NCBI GenBank assembly: GCA_030622265.1
Contig: JAUXGG010000005.1
Coordinates: forward strand, 1 to 16,395
Direction: 5' to 3'
DNA length: 16,395 bases
DNA from: Candidatus Eiseniibacteriota bacterium
Lineage (GTDB): Bacteria > Arandabacterota > Arandabacteria > Arandabacterales > Arandabacteraceae
Shown here: one piece after another, positions 1 through 7,364 of the stretch
How the letters are laid out: every line of letters begins with the position of its first letter
How positions within the stretch are numbered: the stretch's first letter is position 1
Made by a program: the position numbers and the translations under genes
The notes under the pieces: generated by a model
What the model was told of the DNA's origin: nothing
Database searches by the model: none
The model's input: only the letters and a program-made list of their open reading frames with translations

Positions 1-837
1 ATAGTAGTAAGTTGTGCCATTCACCAACCCGGTATGGACGAAGCTGTCCACGCTGGCCGGTGCGCCGGCGAACTTACCATCAGAGCCATTGGGTACCGGG
101 CTGCCACCGGTTGGTGAGGCGGGGAAGTCATCGGTCGCAAAACGCACAAGCGTGTGATCGAAATCCGAATCGGACGGGTTGGTCCACTTCAGGGTGATCG
201 CCATGTCACCAATCCCAAGCGGCTGGAGCGTCACCCCACCGGGAGGCACCCCATCGAAGGGAGTCCCGCTGTCCGTGACCGCCTCGGAGTAGTTCCGGGA
301 AAGGTCATAGGCGAAGGCCGAGTAGTAATACCTGGTCCCGTTGGTCAAGGATATGTGGCTGTAGCTGCCTTCAGAGCCTGGAGTACCCGGGAACTCACCC
401 TCAGAACCGGAAACAGGATCACCTTCATCCGGGGCACCGGGAAAGTCCGATGTGGAGTAGCGAATAACGGTACCCGCGAAGTCCGAATCAGAGGGATTGG
501 TCCACTCAAGATAGATTTCCTCATCCATCGCGAGCGCACCGAACTCCGTCACCTCCACCGGCGGCTGGGTATCAGCCACAGCAACGGCCAGTGTCGACCA
601 GAAGCCATCATAGAGATGGATGTCCGCGCCGGTGGCAACCGGCCCTATCGGATCCTGCCCGAAAGTGTCATGGATGGCAAACTTAGACGAGCTCGCCTGT
701 CCCCCTGCCGAGCCGATGACATCACTCGATATCTTCTTCCCGGCATCCGCCGGGGCCGGTCGCGCAAGGCAGACCGTGAGACAAACCGCAAGCATTACAA
801 GAGGAACCAGCCAAACTACCCTTTTTTGCTCTGGCAT
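1..837 (-). CDS. Secreted fibronectin type III repeat protein (partial)
   Basis: Reverse-strand frame open from ATG at 837 to the window edge (279 codons seen, 3' end missing). Residues 1-32 form a Sec-type signal peptide: KR near the start, then a hydrophobic LVMLAVCLTVCLA core. Residues 50-82 carry the S-K-F...GQ-P-IG...Y-GFW pattern that precedes FN3 modules in many secreted proteins of FCB-type candidate phyla. Two FN3-like repeats follow, about 92-192 and 197-279, each with W-TNPSDSDF, an R(Y/F)-T-DFP segment and a T-NGT-YYY strand. The repeats are also visible in the DNA near 165-195 and 480-512. A GGAGG site lies 7 nt upstream, inside the end of the preceding 42-aa ORF, so translation is probably coupled. 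Likely a cell-surface or secreted structural or adhesion protein; no enzymatic domain is visible. A C-terminal sorting domain, if any, lies outside the window. Confidence 0.85.
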   Translation of the reverse strand, partial: MPEQKRVVWLVPLVMLAVCLTVCLARPAPADAGKKISSDVIGSAGGQASSSKFAIHDTFGQDPIGPVATGADIHLYDGFWSTLAVAVADTQPPVEVTEFGALAMDEEIYLEWTNPSDSDFAGTVIRYSTSDFPGAPDEGDPVSGSEGEFPGTPGSEGSYSHISLTNGTRYYYSAFAYDLSRNYSEAVTDSGTPFDGVPPGGVTLQPLGIGDMAITLKWTNPSDSDFDHTLVRFATDDFPASPTGGSPVPNGSDGKFAGAPASVDSFVHTGLVNGTTYYY

Positions 838-838
838 C

Positions 839-967
839 CTACAACCTCCGTCTGTTTGTCCGTATTCTATCACGAGTATCTATGTTCATAGAAGCTTCTT
901 TCACTATGATCATGATCACAACAAGTGCCACGACAGCGATTAAGCCCGTTCTGGTGATGCTGGACAT
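839..967 (-). CDS. 42-aa single-pass membrane peptide
   Basis: Small ORF from ATG at 967 with a GGGAG ribosome site 7 nt upstream. It ends in TAG one base before the ATG of the FN3 protein, so the pair looks translationally coupled. The product has a short polar start (MSSITRT), one hydrophobic helix at residues 8-22 (GLIAVVALVVIMIIV) and a basic tail ending RTNRRRL, which predicts a positive-inside anchor with the C-terminus in the cytoplasm. It sits 30 nt downstream of the start site expected from a good sigma70 promoter. No family is recognised. It could be a small membrane protein assisting export of the FN3 protein, or a leader peptide controlling it. The reading frame, ribosome site and spacing are visible; the function is unknown. 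Confidence 0.6.
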   Translation of the reverse strand: MSSITRTGLIAVVALVVIMIIVKEASMNIDTRDRIRTNRRRL

Positions 968-1003
968 ACCCCTGCTCCCGCGAATGGAATGATCTGTGCG
1001 CCA

Positions 1004-1033
1004 ATTGTAGCACCGGAGTGGTGATTCGGTCAA
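1004..1033 (-). promoter_or_regulatory. Sigma70 promoter for the 42-aa peptide/FN3 operon
   Basis: On the reverse strand, TTGACC (1028-1033) and TACAAT (1004-1009) are separated by 18 bp, giving a predicted start near 997 and a 30-nt leader to the ATG at 967. It lies back to back with the forward promoter at 1051-1079. Confidence 0.6.
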
Positions 1034-1050
1034 AAGACACATGGGCTTTT

Positions 1051-1079
1051 TTGACAAGCCGGCGCGTGTGGGATATGCT
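1051..1079 (+). promoter_or_regulatory. Sigma70 promoter for the methyltransferase gene
   Basis: A perfect TTGACA (1051-1056) and TATGCT (1074-1079) are separated by 17 bp. The predicted transcription start is at about 1086, one base before the ATG at 1087. Upstream in-frame starts (GTG 1018/1021, ATG 1075) would not be on this transcript. Confidence 0.6.
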
Positions 1080-1086
1080 GTTGCTA

Positions 1087-1845
1087 ATGATGAAAGCAGA
1101 GAATGAGGAAGCCCGTGCCGGCGGTGCAGATGCCAATCACGCAAACCGGGTAGTCCTCCCGGACCACTATGCCGCTGTATACGCCCGGATATACGACCAC
1201 CTTGCCCGGTTTTATGATCCCTTCGTAAGATCGGCCCTTTTTATCATGAACGGCGGCTTCGGGGGCGAACGCAGGTGGCGTGAGGACATAGTCGATCTGA
1301 TCGATCCCGGGCCGGGCGAGCACCTGGTGGACCTCTGCTCGGGGACCGGCACGCTCACGATATTGATGGCCGAGAAACTCAAGGGCTATGGAGAGATAAC
1401 CGGTATCGAGATATCGGAGGCTCAACTCCGGGTTGCCAACAGGAAACATCTCCCACCCGGTCTCACCTTCGTGCACGGCGATGCCAGGCACGCAACATAT
1501 CCCGGCGGCCACTTCGATAAGGCCGTGATCTGCGCGGCATTGCATGAGATGCCCCGGGAAACAAGGAAGATGGTCCTGGCCGAGGCCTTCCGGTTGGTCC
1601 GGCCCGGCGGGAGGCTTGTGGCCGTGGAGCACAACATTCCGGGAGAGTGGCACAAGGCTCTCTTCATCAATGCCTTCGAGTACCTCACTCCGGAGTATCC
1701 AACCTACAAGGACCTGCTGGAATCGGGTCTTCAGAATGAGGTCGAGGCCGTGGGGTTTTCCACGCTTGAGGTCCGCATGACCGCATCTGAGTACTTCCAG
1801 ATGGTACTTGCCGAAAAGCCCGATTCGTGTGATACCTCGCCCTGA
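1087..1845 (+). CDS. Class I SAM-dependent methyltransferase
   Basis: 252 aa from ATG 1087. It has a Rossmann-type methyltransferase core of the UbiE/Methyltransf_25 kind. Motif I is VDLCSGTGTLT (residues 81-91). The acidic end of strand 2 is ITGIEIS (104-110). An HGDARH segment (130-135) fits the adenine-side position. FDKAVICAALHEMP (143-156) is the motif IV/post-I region, and RLVRPGGRLVAVEH (169-182) is the typical post-core strand. The N-terminal VYARIYDHLARFYDP segment is typical of quinone/lipid-type methyltransferases. The substrate cannot be read from sequence; a small hydrophobic molecule is a guess. The frame extends upstream to GTG 1018, but the promoter ending at 1079 favours 1087 (or 1090). 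No ribosome site precedes that ATG, so the mRNA may be leaderless. Ends in TGA. Confidence 0.85.
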   Translation: MMKAENEEARAGGADANHANRVVLPDHYAAVYARIYDHLARFYDPFVRSALFIMNGGFGGERRWREDIVDLIDPGPGEHLVDLCSGTGTLTILMAEKLKGYGEITGIEISEAQLRVANRKHLPPGLTFVHGDARHATYPGGHFDKAVICAALHEMPRETRKMVLAEAFRLVRPGGRLVAVEHNIPGEWHKALFINAFEYLTPEYPTYKDLLESGLQNEVEAVGFSTLEVRMTASEYFQMVLAEKPDSCDTSP

Positions 1846-1849
1846 TTAG

Positions 1850-2113
1850 GTGAATCTAAAAGCGAGCGGGCGTGAATCAAGGTTTTCCGGCTTGAAGGCC
1901 GGAGACCTCTCTGTGGAGCTGGATTATCTTAAAAAAGGCCCTGGACCTTGAGCGCAATGCCATGCAGTTCTTCGAGAGGACGACCAGGAAGGCGGCGTTG
2001 AGCGCGATCCCCACCACTCCCCGCTCGGGATCGAGCACGGTGAAGGAACTTCTCGTGAGTTCACGGAATTCCACACCGAATCCGAAGAACCCGAGGCAGG
2101 CTATATTGAATGA
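1850..2113 (+). pseudogene. Frameshifted ferritin/rubrerythrin-like remnant
   Basis: From GTG 1850 the frame reads ...LKAGDLSVELDYLKK, then shifts at a run of six A (around 1931-1936). Dropping one A gives DYLKKALDLERNAMQFFERT, which resembles helix 1 of rubrerythrin/ferritin-like di-iron proteins (ALdlErxAxxFYExx, with the E of LER as the expected iron ligand). After about 15 more residues the frame returns to the original one and ends at TGA 2111-2113 without a recognisable second E-x-x-H helix. It is best read as a decayed gene fragment between the methyltransferase and msrB. A sequencing indel could explain the first shift but not the loss of the rest of the domain. The reverse-strand ORF over the same bases has no recognisable content. 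Confidence 0.4.
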
Positions 2114-2260
2114 ACATCGGCAATGTGTAAGTATCTGCTGAGGGAGAATGGGTCATGATCTGCGCGGTGATGCACAGGCAGGAGGCTCCTGCTGCCCGGG
2201 AGCAAGAACAAGGCAAAGAAGACGGCAAGAGCGAGTTGCGGCACGAAGCAGGTCACCGCT

Positions 2261-2722
2261 GTGGCCGGTGGCGAAACTATAAAGAAGGAGCCGGATAAGT
2301 ACTTGAAAGATCCAGAGAAGATCAAGAAGTGCGATGCCGAATGGAAAGCTGAGCTCACTCCCGAGCAATACCGGATAATGCGCGAGAAGGGAACCGAACC
2401 CGCTTTCTCAGGCGGCCTGCTGGACAATAAGCGCGATGGAACTTATGCCTGTGCGGCCTGTGGGCAGCCGCTGTTCGATTCGGGAACCAAGTTTGATTCA
2501 GGCTCAGGTTGGCCGAGCTTCTATGCACCCCTCGAGGGCGGGAACGTCTCTGAGCAGGCCGATGGCAGCCGCGGCATGGAGCGCACCGAAGTGCTGTGCA
2601 GCCGATGCGACGCTCATCTCGGGCATGTTTTCAATGACGGTCCGAAGCCGACCGGCCGGCGCTATTGCATCAACTCGGCGGCTCTCGATTTCGAGGAGAA
2701 GGACAACCCCGGGAAAAAGTAG
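2261..2722 (+). CDS. msrB: Peptide-methionine (R)-S-oxide reductase MsrB
   Basis: Reduces methionine-R-sulfoxide in proteins, a repair step after oxidative damage. From GTG 2261 the protein has 153 aa. Family signatures in order: [24 protein letters not shown] (28-51), zinc cysteines C64/C67 (CAAC) and C113/C116 (CSRC), [10 protein letters not shown] (78-87), [10 protein letters not shown] (119-128), and the catalytic cysteine C136 in [10 protein letters not shown]. All key residues are present, so it should be active. The first ~27 residues are lysine-rich and outside the domain. The frame is open upstream to 2171 with no clear start or ribosome site there, so the true start is uncertain. 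It follows the ferritin-like remnant on the same strand, which hints at a former oxidative-stress cluster. It converges tail to tail with the histidine kinase, only 5 bp apart. Confidence 0.93.
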   Translation: MAGGETIKKEPDKYLKDPEKIKKCDAEWKAELTPEQYRIMREKGTEPAFSGGLLDNKRDGTYACAACGQPLFDSGTKFDSGSGWPSFYAPLEGGNVSEQADGSRGMERTEVLCSRCDAHLGHVFNDGPKPTGRRYCINSAALDFEEKDNPGKK

Positions 2723-2727
2723 GGAGA

Positions 2728-4386
2728 TCAGGCAGTTTCGTTGAGTGGAAGGCGTATCGTGAAGGTGGTACCCTCGCCCGGCTCGGAGTGGGCCTTGATG
2801 CTGCCCCCATGGCTCTTTACGATCCTCGCGCAGGTTACCAGGCCGAAGCCGTGGCCTGACTGTTTTGTGGTAATATTCGTGGCGAAGAGCCTCTCCTCGA
2901 CTCCGGGCTTCAGCCCGGCGCCGTTGTCGGACACCAGTAGATCTATCCCCTGCGGATCTTTCCTGGTTCTGATGATTATGCGGCCGTCGGCCTTTCCGGA
3001 TTCCCCGATCGCATCGGAGGCATTGGTCAGCAGGTTGAGCAGCACCTGGGTGATCTGATCCTTATCCATCTCCAGGTCTGGCAGACTCTGGTTCAACACG
3101 GGAATGATCTTGAGCCCCTTGAATCTCTTCTGAACCGAGATGAAGGACACCACATCATCGATGATGGTGTTGAGATTGAGTGTCCGCTTGCTCGATCCGA
3201 CGCCCGTGAAGTCCGTAAGGCCTTTTGTGAATTTTCCCAGATTGGTGATCTGCCTCTTCAGCTTCTCCATTGTCTCGCGCGCTTTCGACTTATCGTCATC
3301 CTCCAGGGCCATCCCCATCAACTCGACCCCTCCGAGGAGCAATGTCAGGAAGTTGTTTAGCTCGTGGGCTATCGTCGAGGCCATCTTGGCCTGGTCGGCG
3401 GTAATCTGGAGATCGAAAAGCCGCTGTTCGCGTTGCTTCTGAACCGTCACATCATCAAGTGTGACAATGAATGAAGGACCCGGCCCTGTGCCCTCTCCAC
3501 TCTCTATCACGTCGACATTGAAGACTCGCACATTTCCACCGAGGGTCGCGGCGGCGGTGTCGGTCAAGACCTTCTGACCACTTCCCAACCCGCTCTGGAG
3601 GCGGTCCACCCATCCGGCAAATGCCGCTTCGGGAAAGACCTCGCGCATCGCCATCCCGTCCAGGCGGTCTGCCGTCACCTCCCCGGCACCCATCGCATTC
3701 AAGATCCCGATGCCCGCGGCGTTTACCTTCCTCAGGCGGAGGCCCTGGTCGAACACGAACACGCCTTGCTTGACAGTGTTTAAGATCTCGAGATACCACG
3801 CCTTAAGATTGGCGATGTCCGAGAACAGATAGGAGTTCGCGACCACCGGGGTTACGGTGTTGGTGATCGTGTTGAGAAGCTCCATGTCCCCGGGGGTGTA
3901 TGGCATCTCCGTGACTCGCTCTCCCAGTCCTATGACGCCGAAGAACTCGTCATTGTGTATCAGCGGCGACACCAGGACCACCCCGGCCCCGCAAAGAACT
4001 CGCGACAGGCCCAGGCCACATGGTGATTCTGCAAGATCCTCGGTCCTGTGCGTTTGCCTGTCCCGGATCAGGCAACTCCAGTCGGCGGGTCTGCCTGACA
4101 GTGAGTCAAGGCCGGCGTGCCCGCTGAAAAGGCCCGTTGCGAAATAGGTCTTGGTGAGGCTTCGTGAACTGGGCTTAAGGAGCAGGGCAAAAGCATTGGC
4201 GACCGAGAACTGGCCACACAGGGTCATCAGCAGAAGGTCTATCAGCTCACCAAAATCGGGCTTCTCACAGAATCGCCCGGTCAGGTTGGAAAGCGCGTCC
4301 AGGGCAAGGGTCTGCTTGTCCATGCATGGGGAATCACCTGCGCCCGGCTGTGCCGCGCCCGCGAGGCGAGAGCCAACATCACTCAT
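2728..4386 (-). CDS. GAF-PAS sensor histidine kinase (NtrB-like)
   Basis: 552 aa, with no transmembrane segment, so probably cytoplasmic. Residues ~30-190 form a GAF-like sensor (F-V-LVSPLIHNDEFFGVIGLGE near 138-156). Residues ~195-320 are PAS-like, ending in VTLDDVT followed by a short coiled linker (QKQREQRL). The dimerisation/phosphoacceptor helix carries ASTIAHELNNFL with H341. The ATPase domain has N box NLLTNASDAI (451-460), G1 DNGAGL (487-492), G2 GHGFGL (511-516) and G3 GEGTTF (537-542), so it should be competent for autophosphorylation. Start: ATG 4386 with GGAGAAGG upstream; its A overlaps the TAA of the 34-aa ORF (TAATG), which implies translational coupling. No response regulator is adjacent, so the partner is elsewhere, or the kinase acts on the STAS/anti-sigma-type protein encoded upstream. 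Confidence 0.9.
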   Translation of the reverse strand: MSDVGSRLAGAAQPGAGDSPCMDKQTLALDALSNLTGRFCEKPDFGELIDLLLMTLCGQFSVANAFALLLKPSSRSLTKTYFATGLFSGHAGLDSLSGRPADWSCLIRDRQTHRTEDLAESPCGLGLSRVLCGAGVVLVSPLIHNDEFFGVIGLGERVTEMPYTPGDMELLNTITNTVTPVVANSYLFSDIANLKAWYLEILNTVKQGVFVFDQGLRLRKVNAAGIGILNAMGAGEVTADRLDGMAMREVFPEAAFAGWVDRLQSGLGSGQKVLTDTAAATLGGNVRVFNVDVIESGEGTGPGPSFIVTLDDVTVQKQREQRLFDLQITADQAKMASTIAHELNNFLTLLLGGVELMGMALEDDDKSKARETMEKLKRQITNLGKFTKGLTDFTGVGSSKRTLNLNTIIDDVVSFISVQKRFKGLKIIPVLNQSLPDLEMDKDQITQVLLNLLTNASDAIGESGKADGRIIIRTRKDPQGIDLLVSDNGAGLKPGVEERLFATNITTKQSGHGFGLVTCARIVKSHGGSIKAHSEPGEGTTFTIRLPLNETA

Positions 4387-4490
4387 TACACCTTCTCCAG
4401 CCTGCGGACTCCTGAAACAGAGTCCACGTCGGAAGCAATCGTCAGATGGATCACGATCAAGGTCCCGTCGACTTTATTCAGGGTCAACAT
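4386..4490 (-). CDS. 34-aa STAS-like mini-protein
   Basis: ORF from ATG 4490 to TAA 4386-4388, between the STAS+HATPase gene and the kinase. A GGGGAG ribosome site overlaps the end of the upstream gene, and the stop overlaps the kinase start as TAATG. The product begins LTLNKVDGTLIVIHLT and continues SDVDSV, then ends RRLEKV. This resembles the first two strands and first turn of a STAS (anti-sigma factor antagonist) domain, which normally runs ~95 aa. It may be a degenerate STAS domain whose remains keep the kinase translationally coupled, or a genuine mini-partner of the anti-sigma-type protein. The tight spacing on both sides is the main evidence that it is translated; the STAS resemblance is short and tentative. 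Confidence 0.5.
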   Translation of the reverse strand: MLTLNKVDGTLIVIHLTIASDVDSVSGVRRLEKV

Positions 4491-4501
4491 GGGCCGCTCC
4501 C

Positions 4502-5266
4502 CTATTTCACCCGCTTCCGGATGGCCACGACATTCCGGAGGCCATCCGCCCTTTCATAAGAGATCTGGTCAACAAGCCGCCTTATCATGGTAATCTCGAG
4601 CCCGTGCCGCTGTTCTTGCCTGATGGTCTCGTGATGGTCGAAGTCCCTCGAGTATCCCGTGGGATCAAACGCCTTGCCCTCGTCTACGAAACGCAGCTCC
4701 AGATCCTGCCCGTCCAGGGTGGCAGAGAAACATATGGAGCTGAGGGGTGAAAGTTGTCCGTGGCGGAGGATATTGGTACTGACCTCATAGAACACGGTCT
4801 CGAGATCGAAGGCCTGCATCTCGGATACCTGCAGCTTCTTCAAGAAATCATGAAACCTGATGAACGTGTTGCTTATGTCATCCATGCTGGGCTCGAACTC
4901 AACGGAGAAAGCCGTCTGCTTGGTTGCCCCACCTGCCAGGGGACTACTTGGAGGTTCGGGCGTCCGGTCGGAAGGCTCCAGCGTGAACAGGGGATGAAGG
5001 TCGAGTACCTGAAGCAGCCGCTCGAGACCATACCCCACCGAGGTCAATCTCATGCGTATGCCCGCTTCTTCACACTTGGTCAGGGCATCCCACAGCGCGT
5101 TTATGTGTCCCGAGCGCGTGTGGCTGAGCAGGGAGCAATCGATATCCACACCCTCGAGATCTTCTTCCAGCAGGGTATCGAGTTCTTCGAAAAAGCCGTC
5201 CAGAATAGATTCATCACAATCAGGTGGCAAGAATATGCTGCAATGTGTGGTTGTCTCGATCGCCAT
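4502..5266 (-). CDS. STAS-HATPase fusion (anti-sigma factor/antagonist type)
   Basis: 254 aa. Residues ~6-95 look like a STAS domain (strand VDIDCSLL 40-47, then RSGHINAL, where the serine sits at the usual phosphoserine position). A proline-rich linker (96-118) follows, then an RsbW/SpoIIAB-type GHKL ATPase (119-252). ATPase motifs: N box E161-V-S-T-N165 in FYEVSTNILRHG, G1 VDEGKAFDP (194-202), and RHGLEITMIRRLVDQISY (220-237) as the G2/last helix. In partner-switching systems these two folds are usually separate proteins: the kinase binds sigma or a target and phosphorylates the STAS protein. Here they are joined. A strong GGAGG site precedes ATG 5266. It is the first gene of a three-gene operon with the 34-aa ORF and the histidine kinase. 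No sigma factor is adjacent, so the target is unknown. Confidence 0.8.
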   Translation of the reverse strand: MAIETTTHCSIFLPPDCDESILDGFFEELDTLLEEDLEGVDIDCSLLSHTRSGHINALWDALTKCEEAGIRMRLTSVGYGLERLLQVLDLHPLFTLEPSDRTPEPPSSPLAGGATKQTAFSVEFEPSMDDISNTFIRFHDFLKKLQVSEMQAFDLETVFYEVSTNILRHGQLSPLSSICFSATLDGQDLELRFVDEGKAFDPTGYSRDFDHHETIRQEQRHGLEITMIRRLVDQISYERADGLRNVVAIRKRVK

Positions 5267-5482
5267 CGGTCCTCCTTTTCCGCCCTATCTCTATGTATCG
5301 GCGGCGAATGCCGGGGTGTTGACCGGTATCGGGGACAAGTGAGGTGCGAGGCAGATAGCATGGGCCATACGGCGTGGGAATCAGATCAGATAAGGAGCTA
5401 ATGTATCAGACCCAAAAGAGGTTGCAGGAACATGTATAATGGGGAGCATGTAAAGCAGACTGGTGTTTTGCGGGCGCCCGGG

Positions 5483-7288
5483 CTAGTTGTGTGACCAGGC
5501 CGGCATGGCCCTCATGAAGAACCCGGCCCGCCTCATGGCCTCATCATGGTTCAGGTTCTCCTGCCAGCGCTCAAACCACCGCGCGATCAGGTTCTGTACC
5601 TTGCTCCTGGACTTGAGCTTGCCCTCTTCGTCGGAACAGAACCGGCAGAAATGCTCGGATACGCCACGATTATGCTCGTCGGCGAGCGAGATCGAGCACG
5701 ACTGGCACCAGGGAAACCATTCGCCTCGTGCCCGTGGAGGGATCGAGACGGAAGATCTATAGGTCTCGGCCGTCTCGCTCCTGATGAGGGCCTCCTCGAT
5801 GGCCTGCAGCCACTCGTGAGGAATAAGGGCCTCGGCATAGGCGGTGGCACGCTCCGTGGCCCGGCTTTCAAGAGCATCGGCGCCCTCGGCGCCTCCTTCG
5901 GATTCCAGTCTCGACAGCAGTACCTGCTTCAAGCCCACGATGAGGTTCCTGAAGAGCACTTCCTGGAATTCAGGTACGGCCTTTTCGAAATGGGTGAGCT
6001 CGACCGTCCCCCTGAGCTTCGGAATATGTGGCAAGCCTGCTGGGTTGCGATCGAGGAAGGAGGCAATCATCAGCGAGGCATAGAGGTAGGCTGTGCGGCG
6101 GGCGCTCCCGCCCAAAAGCTCCTCATTCCGTGCAGCTTCGAGGAGCCCCCTCCAGTGTCCTGCACCCATCCGGAGAGCGATCCCAACCGGATAGCGGGGA
6201 CACTCCTCTTTGGCTCCCGGCAGGTCCTCGACTGAGTATCGCTTGAGAAAACCCCCCGTGCCTTCAAGGTTGTTCGCAACGAGCCCGCATACATCATCCC
6301 CGTCGACGAAGATGATCCAGTGGTCCGGGTGATTTCCGGTCTCTTCAAGGAGGATCTTACCGATCCGGCCGGGGTTGCTGACGCTCCTGGCGAGTATCTC
6401 CCGGGGCGCAATGCCGCACTGTCCAATGAGGTAGTCGTGAGCCACATCGTTCGATGTCACCAGGAAGTATCTGTCCTTCATTTGTCCCGGAAGGATGGCA
6501 TGCCGCCACTCCGGCAAGCACCTGGCGCTGTCCCTGCCCTTAAGGCATATGGCGCCCAGACGCATTGAGATTCCCGGTATGGGTACGAAGGTAAGCCCGA
6601 GATACCGCCGGTGAACTGTCTCGGTAATTCCCACACCGAGATCGAGCTTCGCCCGAGAGCTCAAAAGGCCGGAGACGACCTCGCGCTCCTCCAGGTTCTG
6701 AATCCTGAGCTGCATCGACGGATTGACCGCCCCGGCGAGTCTTCGCACGAACATCTCGAGGAAAGACCCTCCAAGACTATCAAGATGGCCCGAGAACACT
6801 CCACGGGCCGCAAGGCCTATCCGGACATGGTCCGGCCAGGCAGACTCGGGCATCACGCCCATCGCTTCACTCACCCAGTCCCCCGGCCCGGTTATGCCAT
6901 CTTCCTGCCCGGTGGTCCCACCACCCAGAGCCGAAATGGCCCTTACTACCCGAGCCTTCGCTTTTCGGACGGCATCCTCGGATGTTGAGCGCGCATCATC
7001 GTCATAGGGAATACCCACCATCTCGATCCACTCCCGAGGCTTCCTGCCAACAGCAAGGGCAAGTCTTGTGAGGATGCGCACCCAGGCCCTCCGGACCCGC
7101 GTGTTCCTAGTCTCACTCAACCGGGGCACTTCGCCATCTACCAGGATGCGCTGAATTGTATGGGTTGAGGCTCCAAGCCTCCGGGCCAGGGCCTGCCTCG
7201 AAGGGCTCTCCTCATCGGCCTGCCTCAGAGCTTCCCAGATATCCCTGAACTCCTCCGGAAGTCGCTCGGGCATCTCTGACCGGCTCAT
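5483..7288 (-). CDS. HTH + periplasmic-binding-like + zinc-ribbon regulator
   Basis: 601 aa with an unusual order of domains. Residues 28-56 contain a helix-turn-helix (SRQALARRLGASTHTIQRIL). Residues ~150-400 resemble a type-2 periplasmic binding fold: DHVRIGLAARGVF start, a helix-rich EMFVRRL segment, strand LDLGVGIT (215-222), and VPIPGISMRLGAI hinge-like strands; a second lobe follows around 300-395. A helical region covers 395-510. The C-terminal ~75 residues carry C528-x2-C531...C548-x2-C551 in a CQSC...FCRFCSDEEGK context, matching the putative zinc-ribbon family (zf-ribbon_2), followed by a basic helical tail. No signal peptide is present, so it is cytoplasmic. It is best read as a ligand-sensing DNA-binding regulator with no recognised target. 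ATG 7288 has GAGGTGAG upstream. A candidate promoter and a dyad lie in the leader. Confidence 0.8.
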   Translation of the reverse strand: MSRSEMPERLPEEFRDIWEALRQADEESPSRQALARRLGASTHTIQRILVDGEVPRLSETRNTRVRRAWVRILTRLALAVGRKPREWIEMVGIPYDDDARSTSEDAVRKAKARVVRAISALGGGTTGQEDGITGPGDWVSEAMGVMPESAWPDHVRIGLAARGVFSGHLDSLGGSFLEMFVRRLAGAVNPSMQLRIQNLEEREVVSGLLSSRAKLDLGVGITETVHRRYLGLTFVPIPGISMRLGAICLKGRDSARCLPEWRHAILPGQMKDRYFLVTSNDVAHDYLIGQCGIAPREILARSVSNPGRIGKILLEETGNHPDHWIIFVDGDDVCGLVANNLEGTGGFLKRYSVEDLPGAKEECPRYPVGIALRMGAGHWRGLLEAARNEELLGGSARRTAYLYASLMIASFLDRNPAGLPHIPKLRGTVELTHFEKAVPEFQEVLFRNLIVGLKQVLLSRLESEGGAEGADALESRATERATAYAEALIPHEWLQAIEEALIRSETAETYRSSVSIPPRARGEWFPWCQSCSISLADEHNRGVSEHFCRFCSDEEGKLKSRSKVQNLIARWFERWQENLNHDEAMRRAGFFMRAMPAWSHN

Positions 7289-7327
7289 TCTCTCACCTCG
7301 CTCAATCTCATCGTAGAGCCTTCCTCA

Positions 7328-7348
7328 TTGCAGAATTGCTTGCTGCAA
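7328..7348. promoter_or_regulatory. Dyad in the leader of the HTH/zinc-ribbon gene
   Basis: TTGCAG (7328-7333) and CTGCAA (7343-7348) form 6-bp inverted arms with a 9-bp spacer, 40-60 bp upstream of ATG 7288 and downstream of the predicted transcription start. Candidate autoregulatory operator; unproven. Confidence 0.3.
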
Positions 7349-7364
7349 GGCCGATTCTGTGATT

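Noticed and set aside
154..891. 245-aa forward ORF
   Set aside because: Antisense shadow of the FN3 gene; arginine-rich, no domain, and the reverse frame has clear FN3 repeats and a signal peptide.
915..930. Second sigma54-like site upstream of the FN3 gene (TGGCAC-TTGTT-GTGAT, reverse strand)
   Set aside because: The -12 GC is changed to GA, it lies inside the 42-aa ORF, and a good sigma70 promoter already serves this operon.
4151..4750. 199-aa forward ORF across the kinase/STAS junction
   Set aside because: Antisense to two well-supported genes and the 34-aa ORF; no domain and arginine/serine-rich.
5471..5483. Perfect GC palindromes CGGGCGCCCG and GCCCGGGC after the zinc-ribbon gene
   Set aside because: No loop and no T tract, so a poor terminator; may be a protein site but nothing supports that.
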